The translations under genes and the position numbers were made by a program. From Mercurialis annua (lineage: Eukaryota > Streptophyta > Magnoliopsida > Malpighiales > Euphorbiaceae), in assembly GCF_937616625.2 (NCBI RefSeq), contig NC_065575.1, positions 26,597,001-26,661,000 of the forward strand: a stretch of DNA of 64,000 nucleotides. Reading direction: 5' to 3'. Positions 31,100 to 45,500 of this stretch are shown here, piece after piece (position 1 is the stretch's first letter; each line of letters begins with the position of its first letter). The notes below the pieces were generated by a model, which had not been told where the DNA came from, did not search any database, and saw only the letters and a program-made list of their open reading frames with translations.

Positions 31100-34000
31100 A
31101 CCAGGCTTATGTCACGTCACAAGTCTCTCCAACGCGTTGTTCTGATTACCTAAAGATGTTTAGGTTATATTATTACCTAACAATGGTTAGGTTATATACG
31201 TAAAGTGTGCATAAACAGTGACACTAGATTAGTATGTCGCGTCTCAAGTCTCTTTAACGCGTCGTTTCGATTCGCGTTACAAGTCTCTCTAGCGCGTCGT
31301 TCTGATTTCCTAATCATGGTCAAATTATACAACGCAAAGCGTGCGTTAAAATTGACGGTAGAGTACTATGTCGCGTCACAAGTTACTTTAACGTGTCGTT
31401 CCGATTACCTAAACATGGTTAGGTTATATTACGCATAGTGTGCGTGAAAAGTGATTCTAGATATGTATGTTACATCTTAAGGCTCTTTAACGCGTCGTTT
31501 CGATTACCATGCTTATGTCGCGTCACAAGTCTCTCTAATGCGTCATTCCAATTACCTAAGCATGGTTAGGTTATATTACGCAAAGTGTACGTGAAAAGTT
31601 ACATTAGATTAGTATGTCGCGTCTCATGTCTCTTTAACGCGTTGTTCCGATTATCTAAGCATGGTTAGGTTATATTACGCAAAGAGTGTGTAAAAAGTGA
31701 CGCTAGATTAGTATGCCGCGTCTCAAGTCTCTTTAACGCGTCGTTAGGTTATATTACGCAAAGTGTGCGCAAAAAGTGACGCTAAATTAGTATGTCGCAT
31801 TTCAAGTTTCTTTAACGCGTCGTTCCAAACACCTAAGCATCGTTAGGTTATATTGCATAAAGTTTGCGTGAAAAGTGACGCTAGATTAGTATGTCGCGTC
31901 TAATGTCTCTTTAAGGCATTGTTTCATTACCATTCTTATTTCGCATCGTAAGTCTATCTAACGCATTGTTCTAATTACCTAAGCATGGTTAGTTTATATT
32001 TGGCAAACTGTACGTGAAAAGTGAAATAGATTAGTATGTCGCATCTCAAGTCTTTTTGACGCGTAGTTCCGATTGCCTAAGCATGGTTAGGTTAAATTAC
32101 GCAAAGAGTGTGGAAAATGTGATCCTAGATTGGTATGTTGTGTCTCAAGTCGTCGTTCCGATTACCTAAGCATGGTTAGGTTATATTCCGCAAAGTGTGC
32201 GTTAATAGTGATAACAGATTAGTATGCCGCAGCTCATGTCTCTTTAACGCGTCGTTTCGATTACCTAAGCATGGTTAGGTATAGAGAAAAGTGACGTTAG
32301 ATTAGTATGTCGCGTCACAAGTCTCTCTAACACGTCGTTCCGTTTACCTAAGCATAGTAAGGTTATATACTTAAAGTTTGCGTAAGCAGTGACGCTAGAT
32401 TAGTATGTCGCGTCTCAAGTCTCTTCAACGCATCGTTCCGATTACCTAAGCATGGTTAGGTTACAATACGCAAAGTGTGCGTGAAAAGTGACGCTAGATT
32501 AGTATGTCGCGTCACAAGTCTTTTTAACGCGTCGTTCCGATTACCTAAGCACGGTCAATTTATATTTTGGAAAGTGTGCGTTAAAAGTGAAGCTAGATTA
32601 CTATGTCGCGTCACAAGTCTCTATAACGCGTCGTTTCGATTACCTAAGCATGGTTAGATAATATACCCAAAGTGTGCGTGAACAGTGACGCTAGATTAGT
32701 ATGTCACATCTCAAGTCTCTTCAACGCGTCGTTTTGATTACCATGCTTATGTCGCGTCACAAATCACTCAAACGTGTCGTTCCGATTACCAAATCATGGT
32801 TAGGTTATATTATGCAAAGTGTGCGTTAAAATTGACGGTAGAGTACTATGTCGCATCACAAGTAACTTTAACGCGTTGTTCCGATTACCTTAGCATGGTT
32901 AGGTTATATGATGCAGAGTGTGCTTGAAAAGTGACGCTAGATTAGTTTGTCGTGTCTCAAGTCTCTTTATCGCGTCGTTTAGTTTACCTAAGCATGGTTA
33001 GGTTATATTACGCTAAGTGTGCGTGAAAAGTGACGCTAGATTAGTATGTCGAGTCGCAAGTCTCTTCAACGCGTCGATTCGATTAGCTATGCATGGTTAG
33101 GTTATATTACGCAAAGTAAGCGTGATATGTAATGTTGGATTTAGTATGTCGCGTCTCAAGTCTCTTTAACGCCTGATTTCAATTACCATGCTTATATCGC
33201 GTCACAAGTCTCACTAATGCGGCATTATGATTACATATGCATGCTTAGGTTTTACTACACAAAGTGTGCGTGAAAAGTGACGCTAGATTAGTATATCCCG
33301 TCTCAAGTCTCGGTAACGCGTCCTTTCGATTACCATGCTTATGTATTATAGGTAGTGTACGTTAAAAAGTGAAGCTAGATTACTATATCGCGTCACAAGT
33401 CTCTTTAATGCGTCGTTCTAATTACCTATGCATGGTTAGGTTATATTACGCAAAGTGTGCGTGAAAAGTGACACTAGATTAGTATGTAGCGTCACAAGTC
33501 TCTTTAACGTGTCGTTCCGATTACCTACGCATGGTTAAATTATATACGCAAAGTGTGCGTGAAAAGTGACGCGATTAGTATGTCGCGTCTCAAGTCTCTT
33601 TAACGCGTCGTTCCGATTATCTAAGCATGGTTGGGTTATATTACGCAAAGTGTGCTTGAAAATTGACTCTAGATTAGTATGTCGCCTCTCAAGTCTCTTT
33701 AACGCGTCGTTTTGATTACCATGTTTATGTCACGTCACAAGTCTCTCCAACGCGTTGTTCTGATTACCTAAATATGGTTAGGTTATATTATGCAAAGTGT
33801 GCGTGAAAAAAAATGCTAGATTAGTATGTCGCGTCACAAGTCTCTTTAACGAGTCGTTTCGATTACCTAACAATGGTTAGGTTATATACGTAAAGTGTGC
33901 GTAAAAAGTGACACTAGATTAGTATGTCGCTTCTCAAGTCTCTTTAACGCGTCGTTTCAATTAACCACGCTTATGTCGCGTCACAAGTCTCTCTAGCGCG

Positions 34001-36500
34001 CCGTTTTGATTTCCTAATAATCATGGTCAAATTATACAACGCAAAGCGTGCGTTAAAATTTACGGTAGAGTACTATGTCGCGTCACAAGTTACTTTAACG
34101 CGTCGTTCCGATTACCTAAACATGGTTAGGTTATATTACGCATAGTGTGCGTGAAAAGTGACTCTAGATTTGTATGTTACATCTTAAGGCTCTTTAACGC
34201 GTCGTTTCGATTACCATGCTTATGTCGCGTCATAAGTCTCTCTAATGCGTCATTCCGATTACCTAAGCATGGTTATGTTATATTACACAAAGTGTGCGTG
34301 AAAAGTTACATTAGATTAGTATGTCGCGTCTCATGTCTCTTTATCGCGTTGTTCCGATTATCTAAGCATGGTTAGGTTATATTACGCAAAGAGTGTGTAT
34401 AAAGTGACTCTAGATTAGTATGCTGCGTCTCAAGTCTCTTTAACGCGTCGTTTTGATTACCTAACCATCGTTAGGTTATGTTACGCAAAGTGTGCGCAAA
34501 AAGCGACGCTAGATTAGTATGTCGCATTTCAAGTCTCTTTAACGCGTCCTTCCGAACACCTAAGCATGGTTAGGTTATATTACATAAATTTTGCGTGAAA
34601 AGTTACGCTAGATTAGTATGTCGCGTCTAAAGTCTCTTTAAGGCATTGTTTCATTACCATTCTTATTTCGCATCACAAGTCTATCTAACGCATTGTTCTA
34701 ATTACCTAACATAGTTAGTTTTTGTTTGGCAAACTGTGCGTGAAAAGTAAAATAGATTAGTATATCGCGTCTCAAGTCTTTTTGACGCGTAGTTCCGATT
34801 AACTAAGCATGGTTAGGTTAAATTACGCAAAGAGTGCGGAATTTGTGATGCTAAATTGGTATGTTGTGTCTCAAGTCGTTTTAACGCGTCGTTCCGATTA
34901 CCTAAGCATGGTTAGGTTATATTCTGCAAAGTGTGCGTTAATAGTGACAATAGATTAGTATGTCGCGGCTCATGTCTCTTTAACGCGTCGTTTCGATTAC
35001 CTAAGCATGGTTAGGTATAGAGAAAAGTGACGCTAGATTAGTATATTGCGTCACAAGTCTCTCTAACACGTCGTTCCAATTACCTACGCATGGTTAAATT
35101 ATATACGCAAAGTGTGCATGAAAAGTGACGCGATTAGTATGTCGCATCTCAAGTCTCTTTAACGCGTCGTTCTGATTATCTAAGCATGGTTAGGTTATAT
35201 TACGCAAAGTGTGCTTGAAAATTGACTCTAGATTAGTATGTCGCATCTCAAGTCTCTTTAACGCGTTGTTTTGATTACCATGCTTATGTCACGTCACAAG
35301 TCTCTCCAACGCGTCGTTCTGATTACCTAAACATGGTTAGGTTATATTATGCAAAGTGTGCGTGAAAAGTAACGCTAGATTAGTATGTCGCGTCACAAGT
35401 CTCTTTAACGGGTCGTTTCGATTACCTAACAATGGTTAGGTTATATACGTATAGTGTGCGTAAAAAGTTACACTAGATTAGTATGTCGCGTCTCAAGTCT
35501 CTTTAACGTGTCGTTTCAATTAACCATGCTTATGTCGCGTCACAAGTCTCTCTAGCGCGTCGTTCTGATTTCCTAATCATGGTCAAATTATACAACGCAA
35601 AGCGTGCGTTAAAATTGACGGTAGAGTACTATGTAGGCTCTTTAACGCGTCGTTTCGATTACCATGCTTATGTCGCGTCACAAGTCTCTCTAATGCGTCA
35701 TTCCGATTACCTAAGCATAGTTAGGTTATATTACGCAAAGTGTTCGTGAAAAGTTACATTAGATTAGTATATCGCGTCTCATGTCTCTTTAACGCGTTGT
35801 TCCGATTATCTAAGCATGGTTAGGTTATATTACGCAAAGAGTTTGTAAAATGTGACGCTAGATTAGTATGCCGTGTCTCAAGTATCTTTAACGCGTTGTT
35901 TTAATTACCTAACCATCGTTAGGTTAAGTGACGCTAGATTAGTATGTCGCATTTCAAGTCTCTTTAACGCGTCGTTCCGAACACCTAAGCATGGTTAGGT
36001 TATATTACATAACGTTTGCGTGAAAAGTGACGCTAGATTAATATGTCGCGTTTAATGTCTCTTTAAGGCATTGTTTCATTACCATTCTTATTTCGCATCA
36101 CAAGTCTATCTAACGCATTGTTCTAATTACCTAAGCATTGTTAGTTTATATTTGGCAAACTGTGCGTGAAAAGTGAAATAGATTAGTATGTCGTGTCTCA
36201 AGTCTTTTTGACGTGTAGTTCTGATTACCTAAGCATGGTTAGGTTAAATTACGCAAAGAGTGGGGAAAATGTGATGCTAGATTGGTATGTTGTGTCTCAA
36301 GTCTTTTTAACGCGTCATTCGATTACCTAAGCATGGTTAGGTTATATTCCGCAAAGTATGTGTTAATAGTGACAATAGATTAGTATGCCGCGGCTCATGT
36401 CTCTTTAACGCGTCGTTTCGATTACCTAAGCATTGTTAGGTATAGAGAAAAGTGACGCTAGATTAGTATGTCGCGTCACAAGTCTCTCTAACACGTCGTG
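31100..36500 (+). repeat. Higher-order repeat, unit about 1.56 kb, up to three copies
   Basis: Two adjacent copies begin at 33521 and 35080 (offset 1559 bp) and match almost base for base, including rare features such as TACCTACGCATGGTTAAATT and GACGCGATTAG. A third, partial relative runs from about 31100 to 32340. All share rare monomers such as CATGGTCAAATTATACAACG and end with TAGGTATAGAGAAAAGTG (32277, 35011, 36438). The last copy has lost about 134 bp near 35635. Confidence 0.85.
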
Positions 36501-39500
36501 CCGATTACCTAAGCATGGTTTGGTTATATTACGAAAAGTGTACGTTAAAAGAGACGTTAGATTACTATGTCGCGTCACAAGTTTCTTTAACGCGTCGTTA
36601 AAATTACCTTAAGCGTGTATAGGTTATACTACGCAAAGTGTGCGTGAAACGTAAATTTAGATTAGTATGTCGTGTCTCAAGTCTCTTTAACGTGTCGTTT
36701 CGATTACCATGCTTAAGTCACATCACAAGTCTCTCTAACGCGTCGTTCCGATTACCTAAGCATGGTTAGTTTATATTATGGAAAGTGTGCTTTAAAAGTG
36801 AAGCTAGATTACATGTCACGTAACAAGTCTCTTTAACGCGTCATTCCGATTACCTAACCTTGGTTAGTTTATATTACGCAAAGTGTGCGTGAAACGTGAC
36901 CCTAGATTAGTATGTCATGTCTCAAGTCTCTGGAACGCGTCGTTTCGATTACCAAGCTTATGTCGCGTCACTAGTGTCACTAACGCGTCGTTCCGATTAC
37001 CTAATCATGGCTAGGTTATATTACGCAAAGTGTGCGTTAAAATTTACGGTAGAGTACTATGTCGCGTCACAAGTCACTTCAACGCATCGTTCCAATTACC
37101 TAAGCATGGTTAGGTTACATTGCGTAAAATGTTCGTGAAAAGAGACGCTAGTTTAGTATGTTGCGTCTCAAGTCTCTTTAACGCGTTGTTCCGATTAACT
37201 AAGTATGGTTAGGTTATATTACGCAAAGTGTCCGTGAAAAGTGGCAGTAGATTAGTTTGTCGCGTCTCAAGTCTCTTTAACGCGTCGTTTTGATTACATA
37301 AGCATGGTTAGGTTATATTACGCAAAGTGTGCGTGAAACGTGACACTAGATTTGTATGTCGCGTCTCCACTCTCTTTAACGCGTCGTTTCGATTGCCATG
37401 CTTATGTCGCGCCACAAGTCTCTCTAACGCGTCGTTCCGATTACCTAAGCATGGTTAGGTTACGCAAAGTGTGTGTGAAAAGTGACGATAGATTAGTATG
37501 TCGCGTCCCAAGTCTATTTAACTCGTCGTTCCGATTACCTAAGTATTGTTACGTTATATTACGCAAAGTGGATTAGTATGTCGCGTCTCAAGTCTCTTTA
37601 ATTCGCTGTTTTGATTACTATGCTTATGTCGCGTCACAACTCTCTTTTACGCGTCGTTCTGAAAATCTAAGCATGGTTAGGTTATATTACACAAAGTGTT
37701 CGTGAAAAGTGACGCTAGATTAGTATGTCGCGTCTCATGTCTCTTTAACGCCTCCATCCTATTACCTATGCGGTTAGATAAATTACGCAAAGTGTCCGTG
37801 AAAAATGACGCTAGATTAGTATATTGCGTCTAAAGTCTCGTTAAGGGGTCGTTTCATTACCAATCTTATGTCGCGTCACAAGTCTCTCTAACGCATCGTT
37901 CCAATTACCTAAGCATGGTTAGTTTACAATACTCAAAGTGTACGAGAAATGTGAAATAGATTAGTAAGTCTCGTCTCATGTGTTTTTAAAGCGTCGTTTC
38001 GATTACCTAAGGTGTGAGTGAAAAAGTTATGCTAGATTAGTATGTGGCGGCTCAAGTCTCTTTAACGCGTTGTTCCGATTAACTAAGCATGGTTAGGTTA
38101 TATTACCCAAAGTGTGCGTGAAAAGTGAGGGTAGATTAGTTTGTCGCGTCTCAAGTCTCTTTAACGCGACTTTTCGATTACTTATGTATGGTTAGGTTAT
38201 ATTACGCAAAGTGTGCGTGAAAAGTGACGCTAGATTAATATGTCGCGTCTTATCTCTCATTAACGCGACGTTTTGATTACCTTGCTTATGTCGCGTCACA
38301 AGTCTCTCTAACGCGTCGTTCCAATTACCAATGCATTGATAGGTTAGATTATGCAAAATGTGCGTGAAAAGTGAAGCGATATTAGTATGTCGCGTCTCAA
38401 GTCTCTTTGACGCGTCGTTCTGATTACCTAACCATGGTTAGGTTATATTATCCAAAGTGTGCGTGAAAAGTGACGCTAGATTAGTATGTCGCATCACAAG
38501 TCTCCCTAACGCGTCTTCCCTATTACCTAAGCATGGTTCGGCTATATTACGCAAAGTGTGCGTGAAAAGTGACGCTAGATTAGTATGTCGCATCTAATGT
38601 CTATTTAAGGAATCGTTTCATTAGCATTCTTATTTCGCGTCACAAGTCTCTCTAACGCATCGTTCCAATTACCTAAGCATGGTTAGTTTATACTATGCAA
38701 ATTGTGTGTGAAAAGTGAAATAGATTAGTATGTCGCGTCTCAAGTCTTTTTGACACGTAGTTCCGATTACCTAAGCATGGTTAGGTTAAATTACGCAAAG
38801 AGTGCGGAAACAGAGATGATAGATAAGTATGTTGTGTCTCAATTCTTTTTAACGCGTCATTTCGATTACCTAAGCATGGTTAGGATATATTACGCAAAGT
38901 GTGCGTTAAAAGTGACAATAGATTAGTATGTCGAGTCACATGTCTCTTTAACGCGTCGTTTCGATTACCTAAGCATGGTTAGGTATATTAGGCAAAGTGT
39001 GCGTGAAAAGTGACGCTAGATTAGTATGTCGCGTCTTAAGTGTCTTTAACCCGTTGTTTCGAATACCATCCTTATGTTGCGTCACAAGTCTCTCTAACGC
39101 GTCGTCCCGATTACCTAAGCAAGGTTTGGTTATATTACGCAAAGTATGCGTTAAAAGTGACGCTAGATTACTATGTTGCATCACAAGTTTCTTTAACGCG
39201 TCGTACCGATTACCTAACCGTGGTTAGGTTATATTACGCAAAGTGTGCGTGAAACGTGACTCTAGATTAGTATGTCGCGTCTCAAGTCTCTGTAACGCGT
39301 CGTTTCCATTACCATGCTTATGTCGTGTCACAAGTCTCTCTAACGTGTCGTTCCGATTACCTAATCATGGTTAGTTTATATTACGCAAAGTGTGTGTTAA
39401 AATTTACGGCAGAGTATTATGTCGCGTCATAAGTCACTCAACGCGTCGTTCCGATTACCTAAGCATGGTTAGATTATATTGCGCAAAGTGTACGTGAAAA

Positions 39501-42500
39501 GTGACGCTAGATTAATATGTTGCGTCTCAAGTCTCTTTAACGCGTTGTTCCGATTAACTAATCATGGTTAGGTTATATTACGCAAAGTGTCCGTGAAAAG
39601 TGACGGTAGATTAGTTTGTCGCTTCTCAAGTCTCTTTAACTCGTTCTTTTGAATATATAAGCATGGTCAGGTTATATGACGCAAAGTATGCGTGAAAAGT
39701 GACGCTAGATTAGTATGTCGCATCTCAACTCTCTTTAACGCGTCGTTTCGACTACCATGCTTATGTCGCGTCACAAGTCTCTCTAATGCGTCGTTCCATT
39801 TACCTAAGCATGGTTAGGTTATATTACGCAAAGTGTGCATGAAAAGTGACGCTAGATTAGTACGACGCGTCTCATGTCTCTTTAACGCGTCGTTCCAATT
39901 ACATAAGCACTGTTAGGTTACGTTACGCAAAGCGTGCGTCAGAAGTGACGATAGATTAGTATGTCGCGTCTCAAATCTCTTTAACTCGTCGTTCCGATTA
40001 CGTAAGCATCATTAGGTTATATTACGCAGAGTGTGCGTAACAAGTGACAATAGATTACTATGTCGCGTCTTAAGTCTCTTTAACGCGTTGTTTTTATTAC
40101 AATTCTTATGTCGCGTCACAAGTCTCTTAAACGCGTCGTTCCGAACACCTAAGCATGGTTAGGTTATATTACACAAAGTGTGCGTGAAAAGTGACGTTTG
40201 ATTAGTTTGTCGTGGCTCAAGTCTGTTTAACGCGTCGTTTCGATTACTAATGCATGGTTAGGTTATGTTACGCAAAGTGTGCGTGAAAAGTGACGCTAGA
40301 TTAGTATGTCGCGTCTCATCTCTCTTTAACGCGTTGTTCCGATTAACTAAGCATGGTTAGGTTATATTACGCAATGTGTCCGTGAAAAGTGACGGTAGAT
40401 TAGTTTGTCGCGTCTCAAGTCTCTTTAACTCGTTATTTTGATTATATAAGCATGGTTAGGTTACATGACACAAAGTGGGCGTGAAAAGTGACGCTAGATT
40501 AGTATTTCGCGTCTCAACTCTCTTTAACGCGTCGTTTCGATTACCATGCTTATGTCGCATCACATGTCTCTCTAACGCGTCGTTCCATTTACCTAAGCAT
40601 TGTTTGGTTATATTATGCAAGATGTGCGTTAAAAGTAACGCTAGATTAGTATGTCGCGTCTCAGTCTCTTTAACGCATCGTTTCGATTACCATGCTTATG
40701 TCGTGCCACAAGTCTCTCCAACGCGTCGTTCTGATTACCTTGGTATGGTTAGGTTATATTACGCAAAGTGTGTGTGAAAGTGACGCTAGATTTGTACGAC
40801 GCGTCTCAAGTCTCTTTAACGCGTCGTTCCAATTACATAAGCACGGTTAGGTTACGTTACGCAAAGCGTGCGTAAGAAGTGACGATAGATTAGTATGTCG
40901 CGTCTCAAATCTCTTTAACTCGTCGTTCCGATTACATAAGCATCATAAGGTTATATTACGCGAAGTGTGCGTAAAAAGTGACAATAGATTGCTATGTCGC
41001 GTCTCTAGTCTCTTTAAAGCGTCGTTTTTATTACCGCTTATGTCGCGTCTCAAATCTTTTTAACGCGTCGTTCCGATTACCTAAGCATGGTTAGGTTATA
41101 TTACGCAAAGTATGCGTTAAAACTGATAATTGATTAATATGTCACGTCTCATGTCTCTTTAACGCGTTGTTTGATTACCTATGCATGGTTAGGTAATATT
41201 ACGCAAAGTGTGCGTGAAAAGTGACGCTAGATTTGTAGTATGTCGCGTCTCAAGTGTCTTTAACCTCTTTGTTTCGAATACCATGCTTATGTCGCGTCAC
41301 AAGTCTCTCTAACGCGTCGTCCCTATTACCTAAGCATTGTTTGGTTATATTACGCAAAGTGTGCGTTAAAAGTGACGCTAGATTACTATGTCATGTCAGA
41401 AGTTTCTTTAACGCGTCGATCTGATTACCTAAGCGTGGTTAGGTTATATTACGCAAAGTGTGCGTGAAAAGTGACGTTAGATTAGTATGTCGCGTCTCAA
41501 GTCTCTTTAACGCATCATTTTGATTACCATGTTTATGTCGCGTCACAAGTCTCTCTAACGCGTCGTTCCGATTACCTAAGCATGGTTAGATTTTATTACA
41601 CAAAGTGTACATAAAAAGGGACCCTAGATTACTTTGCCGAGTCACAAGTTTCTTTAACGCGTCATTTAGATTACCATGCTTATGTCGCGTCACGAGTTTT
41701 TCTAACGCGTCGTTCAGATTACCTAAGCATGGATATGTTATATAATGGATAGTGTGCGTTTAAAGTGAAGATAGATTACTATGTCGCGTCACAAGTCTCT
41801 TTAACGCGTTGTTCCGATTACCTAAGCATAGTTAGGTTATATTACGCAAAGTGTGCGTGAAAAGTGACTCTATATTAATATGTCGTGTCACAAGTCTCTC
41901 TAACGCGTTATTTCGATTACCTAAGCATGGTTAGGTTATATTATGCAAAGTGTGCTTGAAATGTGACGCTAGATTAGTATGTTGCGTGACAAGTTTCTTT
42001 ATCGCGTCACCTAAGCATGGTTAAGTTATATTAGTATGTCGTATCACAAGTCTCATTAGCGCGCCGTTTTGATTACCTATGCATGGTTAGGTTATATTAC
42101 GCAAAGTGTGCGTGAAAAGTGACTCTAGATTAATATGTCACGTCACAAGTCTCTTTAACGCGTCGTTTCAATTACCATGCTTATGTCCCGTCACAAGTCT
42201 CTTTTACAAGTCGTTCCAATTACCTAAGCATGGTTCGGTTATATTATGCAAAGTGTGCGTGAAAAGTGATGCTAGATTAGTATGTCGTGTCACAAGTCTC
42301 TCTAAAGCGTCGTTCCTATTACCTAAGCATGGTTAGGTTATATTACGCAAAGTGTGCGTGAAAAGTCACGCTAGATTAGTATGTCGCATCTCAAGTATCT
42401 TTAAGGCATCGTTTCATCAGCATTCTTATTTCGCGTCACAAGTCTGTCTAACGCATCGTTCAATTACGTAAGCATGGTTAGTTTATATTACGCAAATTGT

Positions 42501-45500
42501 GCGTGAAAAGTGAAAAAGATAGGCATGTCGCGTCTCAAGTCTTTTTGACGAGTAGTTCCGATTACCTAAGCATGGTTAGGTTAAATTACGCAAAGAGTGC
42601 GGAAAAAGTGATGCTAGATTGGTATGTTGTGTCTCAAGTCTTTTTCACGCGTCGTTCCGATTACCTAAACATGGTTAGGTTATATTACGCAAAGTATGCG
42701 TTAAAACTGATAATTGATTAATATGTCGCGTCTCATGTCTCTTTAATGCGTCATTTCGATTACCTAAGCATGGTTAGGTATATTACGCAAAGCGTGCGTG
42801 AAAAGTGACGCTAGATTAGTAGTATCTTGCGTCTCAAGTGTCTTTAACCTTTTTGTTTCGAATACCATGCTTATGTCGCGTCACAAGTCTCTCTAACGCG
42901 TCGTCCCGATTACCTAAGCATGGTTTGGTTATATTACGCAAAGTGTGCGTTAAAAAGTGATGCTAGATTACTATGTCATGTCAGAAGTTTCTTTAACGCG
43001 TCATTCTGATTACCTAAGCATGGTTAGGTTATATTACGCAAAGTGAGCGTGAAACGTGACCCTAGATTACTATGTCGCGTCTCAAGTCTCTTTAACGTGT
43101 CGTTTCGATTACCATGCTTAAGTCGCATCACAAGTCTCTTTAACGCATCGTTCCGATTACCTAAGCATGGTTAGGTTATATTACGCAAAGTGTGCGTGAA
43201 AAGTGACGCTAGATTAGTATGTCGCGTCTCAAGTCTCAGTAACGCGTCATTTCGATTACCATGCTTATGTCGCGTCACAAGTCTCTCTAAAGCGTCGTTC
43301 CGATTACCTAATTGTGTGTTAAAATTTACGGTAGAGTACTATGTCGCGTCACAAGTCACTTCAACGCGTCGTTCCGATTACCTAAGCATGGTTAGGTTAT
43401 ATTACGCAAAGTGTGCGTTAAAAGTGACGCTAGATTAGTATGTTGCGTATCAAGTCTCTTTAACGCGTTGTTCCGATTAACTAAGCTTGGTTAGGGTATA
43501 TTACGCAAAGTGTGCGTGAAAATTGTCGTTAGATTAGTATGTCGCGTCTCAACTCTCTTTAACGCGTCGTTTCGATTACCATGCTTATGTCGCGTCACAA
43601 GTCTCTCAAACGCGTCGTTTCGATTACCTAAGCATGGTTAGGTTATATTATGCGAAGTGTGCGTGAAAAGTGACGCTAGATTAGTATGTCGCGTCTCAAG
43701 TCTCATCAACCTGTTGTTCCGATTAACTAAGTATAGATAGGTTAGTTTACGCAAAATATGCGTGAAAAGTGACTCTATATTAGTATGTCGCGTCTCCAGT
43801 CTTATCAACGTGTTGTTCCGATTAAGTAAGTATGGATAGGTTATATTACGCAAACTGTGCGTGAAAAGTGACGCAAGATTAGTACGTTGCTTCTCAAGTC
43901 TCTTTAACACGTCGTTCTAATTACCTAAGCATGGATAGATTATATATTACACGCAAAGAGTGCGTAAAAAGTGATGCTAGATTTGTTAGACGTGTCTCAA
44001 GTCTCTTTAACGCGTCGTTCCGATTACCTAAGCATGGTTAGGTTATATGACGCAGAGTGTGCGTGCAACGTGACAATAGATTAGTTTGTCGCATCTCAAG
44101 TCTCTTTAACGCGTCGTTTCGATTACCATGCTTATATCGCATCACAAGTCTCTTAAACGCGTCGTTCTCATTATCCATACATGGGTTATATTACGCAAAG
44201 TGTGCTGAAAAGTGACGCTAGATTAATATGTCGCGTCTCAAGTCCCTTTAACGCGTCGTTCCGATTACCTGAACATGGTTAGGTTATATTACGCAAAATT
44301 TGTGTGAAAAGTGACGGTAGATAAGTATGTCGCATCTCAAGTCTCTATAACGCGTCGTTTCGATTACCTGAGCATCGTTCGTTTATATTACGCAAAGTGT
44401 GCGTGAAAAGTGACGGTAGATTAGAATGTCGCATCTCAAGTCTCTTTAACGCGTCGTTTCGATTTCCTGAGCATGATTAGGTTATATTACGCAAAGTGTG
44501 CGTGCAAAGTGACCCTATAATAGTATGTCGCGTCTCAAGTCCCTTTAACGCGTCGTTTTGATTACCATGTTTATGTTGCGTCACAAGTCTCTCTTACGCG
44601 TCGTTCCGATTACCTAAGCATGGTTATTTTATATTATGGAAAGTGTGCATTAAAAGTGAAGCTAGATTACTATGTCGCGTCATAAGTCTCATTAACGCGT
44701 CGTTCTGATTACCTAAGCATAGTTAGGTTATATTACGCAAAGTGTGCGTCAAAAGTGACGCTAGATTAGCATGTCGTGTCTCAAGTCTCTTTAACACGTC
44801 GTTTCGATTACCATGATTATGTCGCGTCACAAGTCTCTCTATCGCCTCGTTCCAATTACCTAATAATTGTTAGGTTATATTACGAAGAGTGTGCGTGAAA
44901 AGCGACAATAGATTAGTATGTCGCATCTCAAGTCTCTTTAACGCGTCGTTTCAATTACCATGCTTACGTCGCGTCACAAGTCTCTTTCACGTGTCGTTCC
45001 GATTATCTAAGCACGGGTTATATTACGCAAAGTGCGCGTGAAAAGTGACGATAGATTAGTATGTCGCGTCTCAAGTCTCATTATCGCGTCATTTCGATTA
45101 ACTAAGAATGGTTAGGTTATATTACACAAAGTTACGCTAGATTATAATGTCGCATCTCAAGTCTCATTTATGCGTCGTTTCGATTACCTAAGCATGGATA
45201 GGTTATATTACACAAAGTGTGCGTGAAAAGTGACGGTAGATTAGTATGTCGCATCTTAAGTAACGCGTCGTTCCGAACACCTAAGCATGGTTTGGTTATA
45301 TTACACAAAGTGTGCGTGAAAAGTGACGCTAGATTAGTATGTTGCGTCTCATGTCTTTTTAACGCGTCCGTCCCATTACCTATGCATGGTTAGATTAAAT
45401 TATTCAAAGTGTCCGTGAAAAATGATGCTAGATTAATTTGTCGCGTCTAAAGTCTCTTTAAGGCGTCGTTTCATTACCATGCTCATAGTGCTTCACAAGT

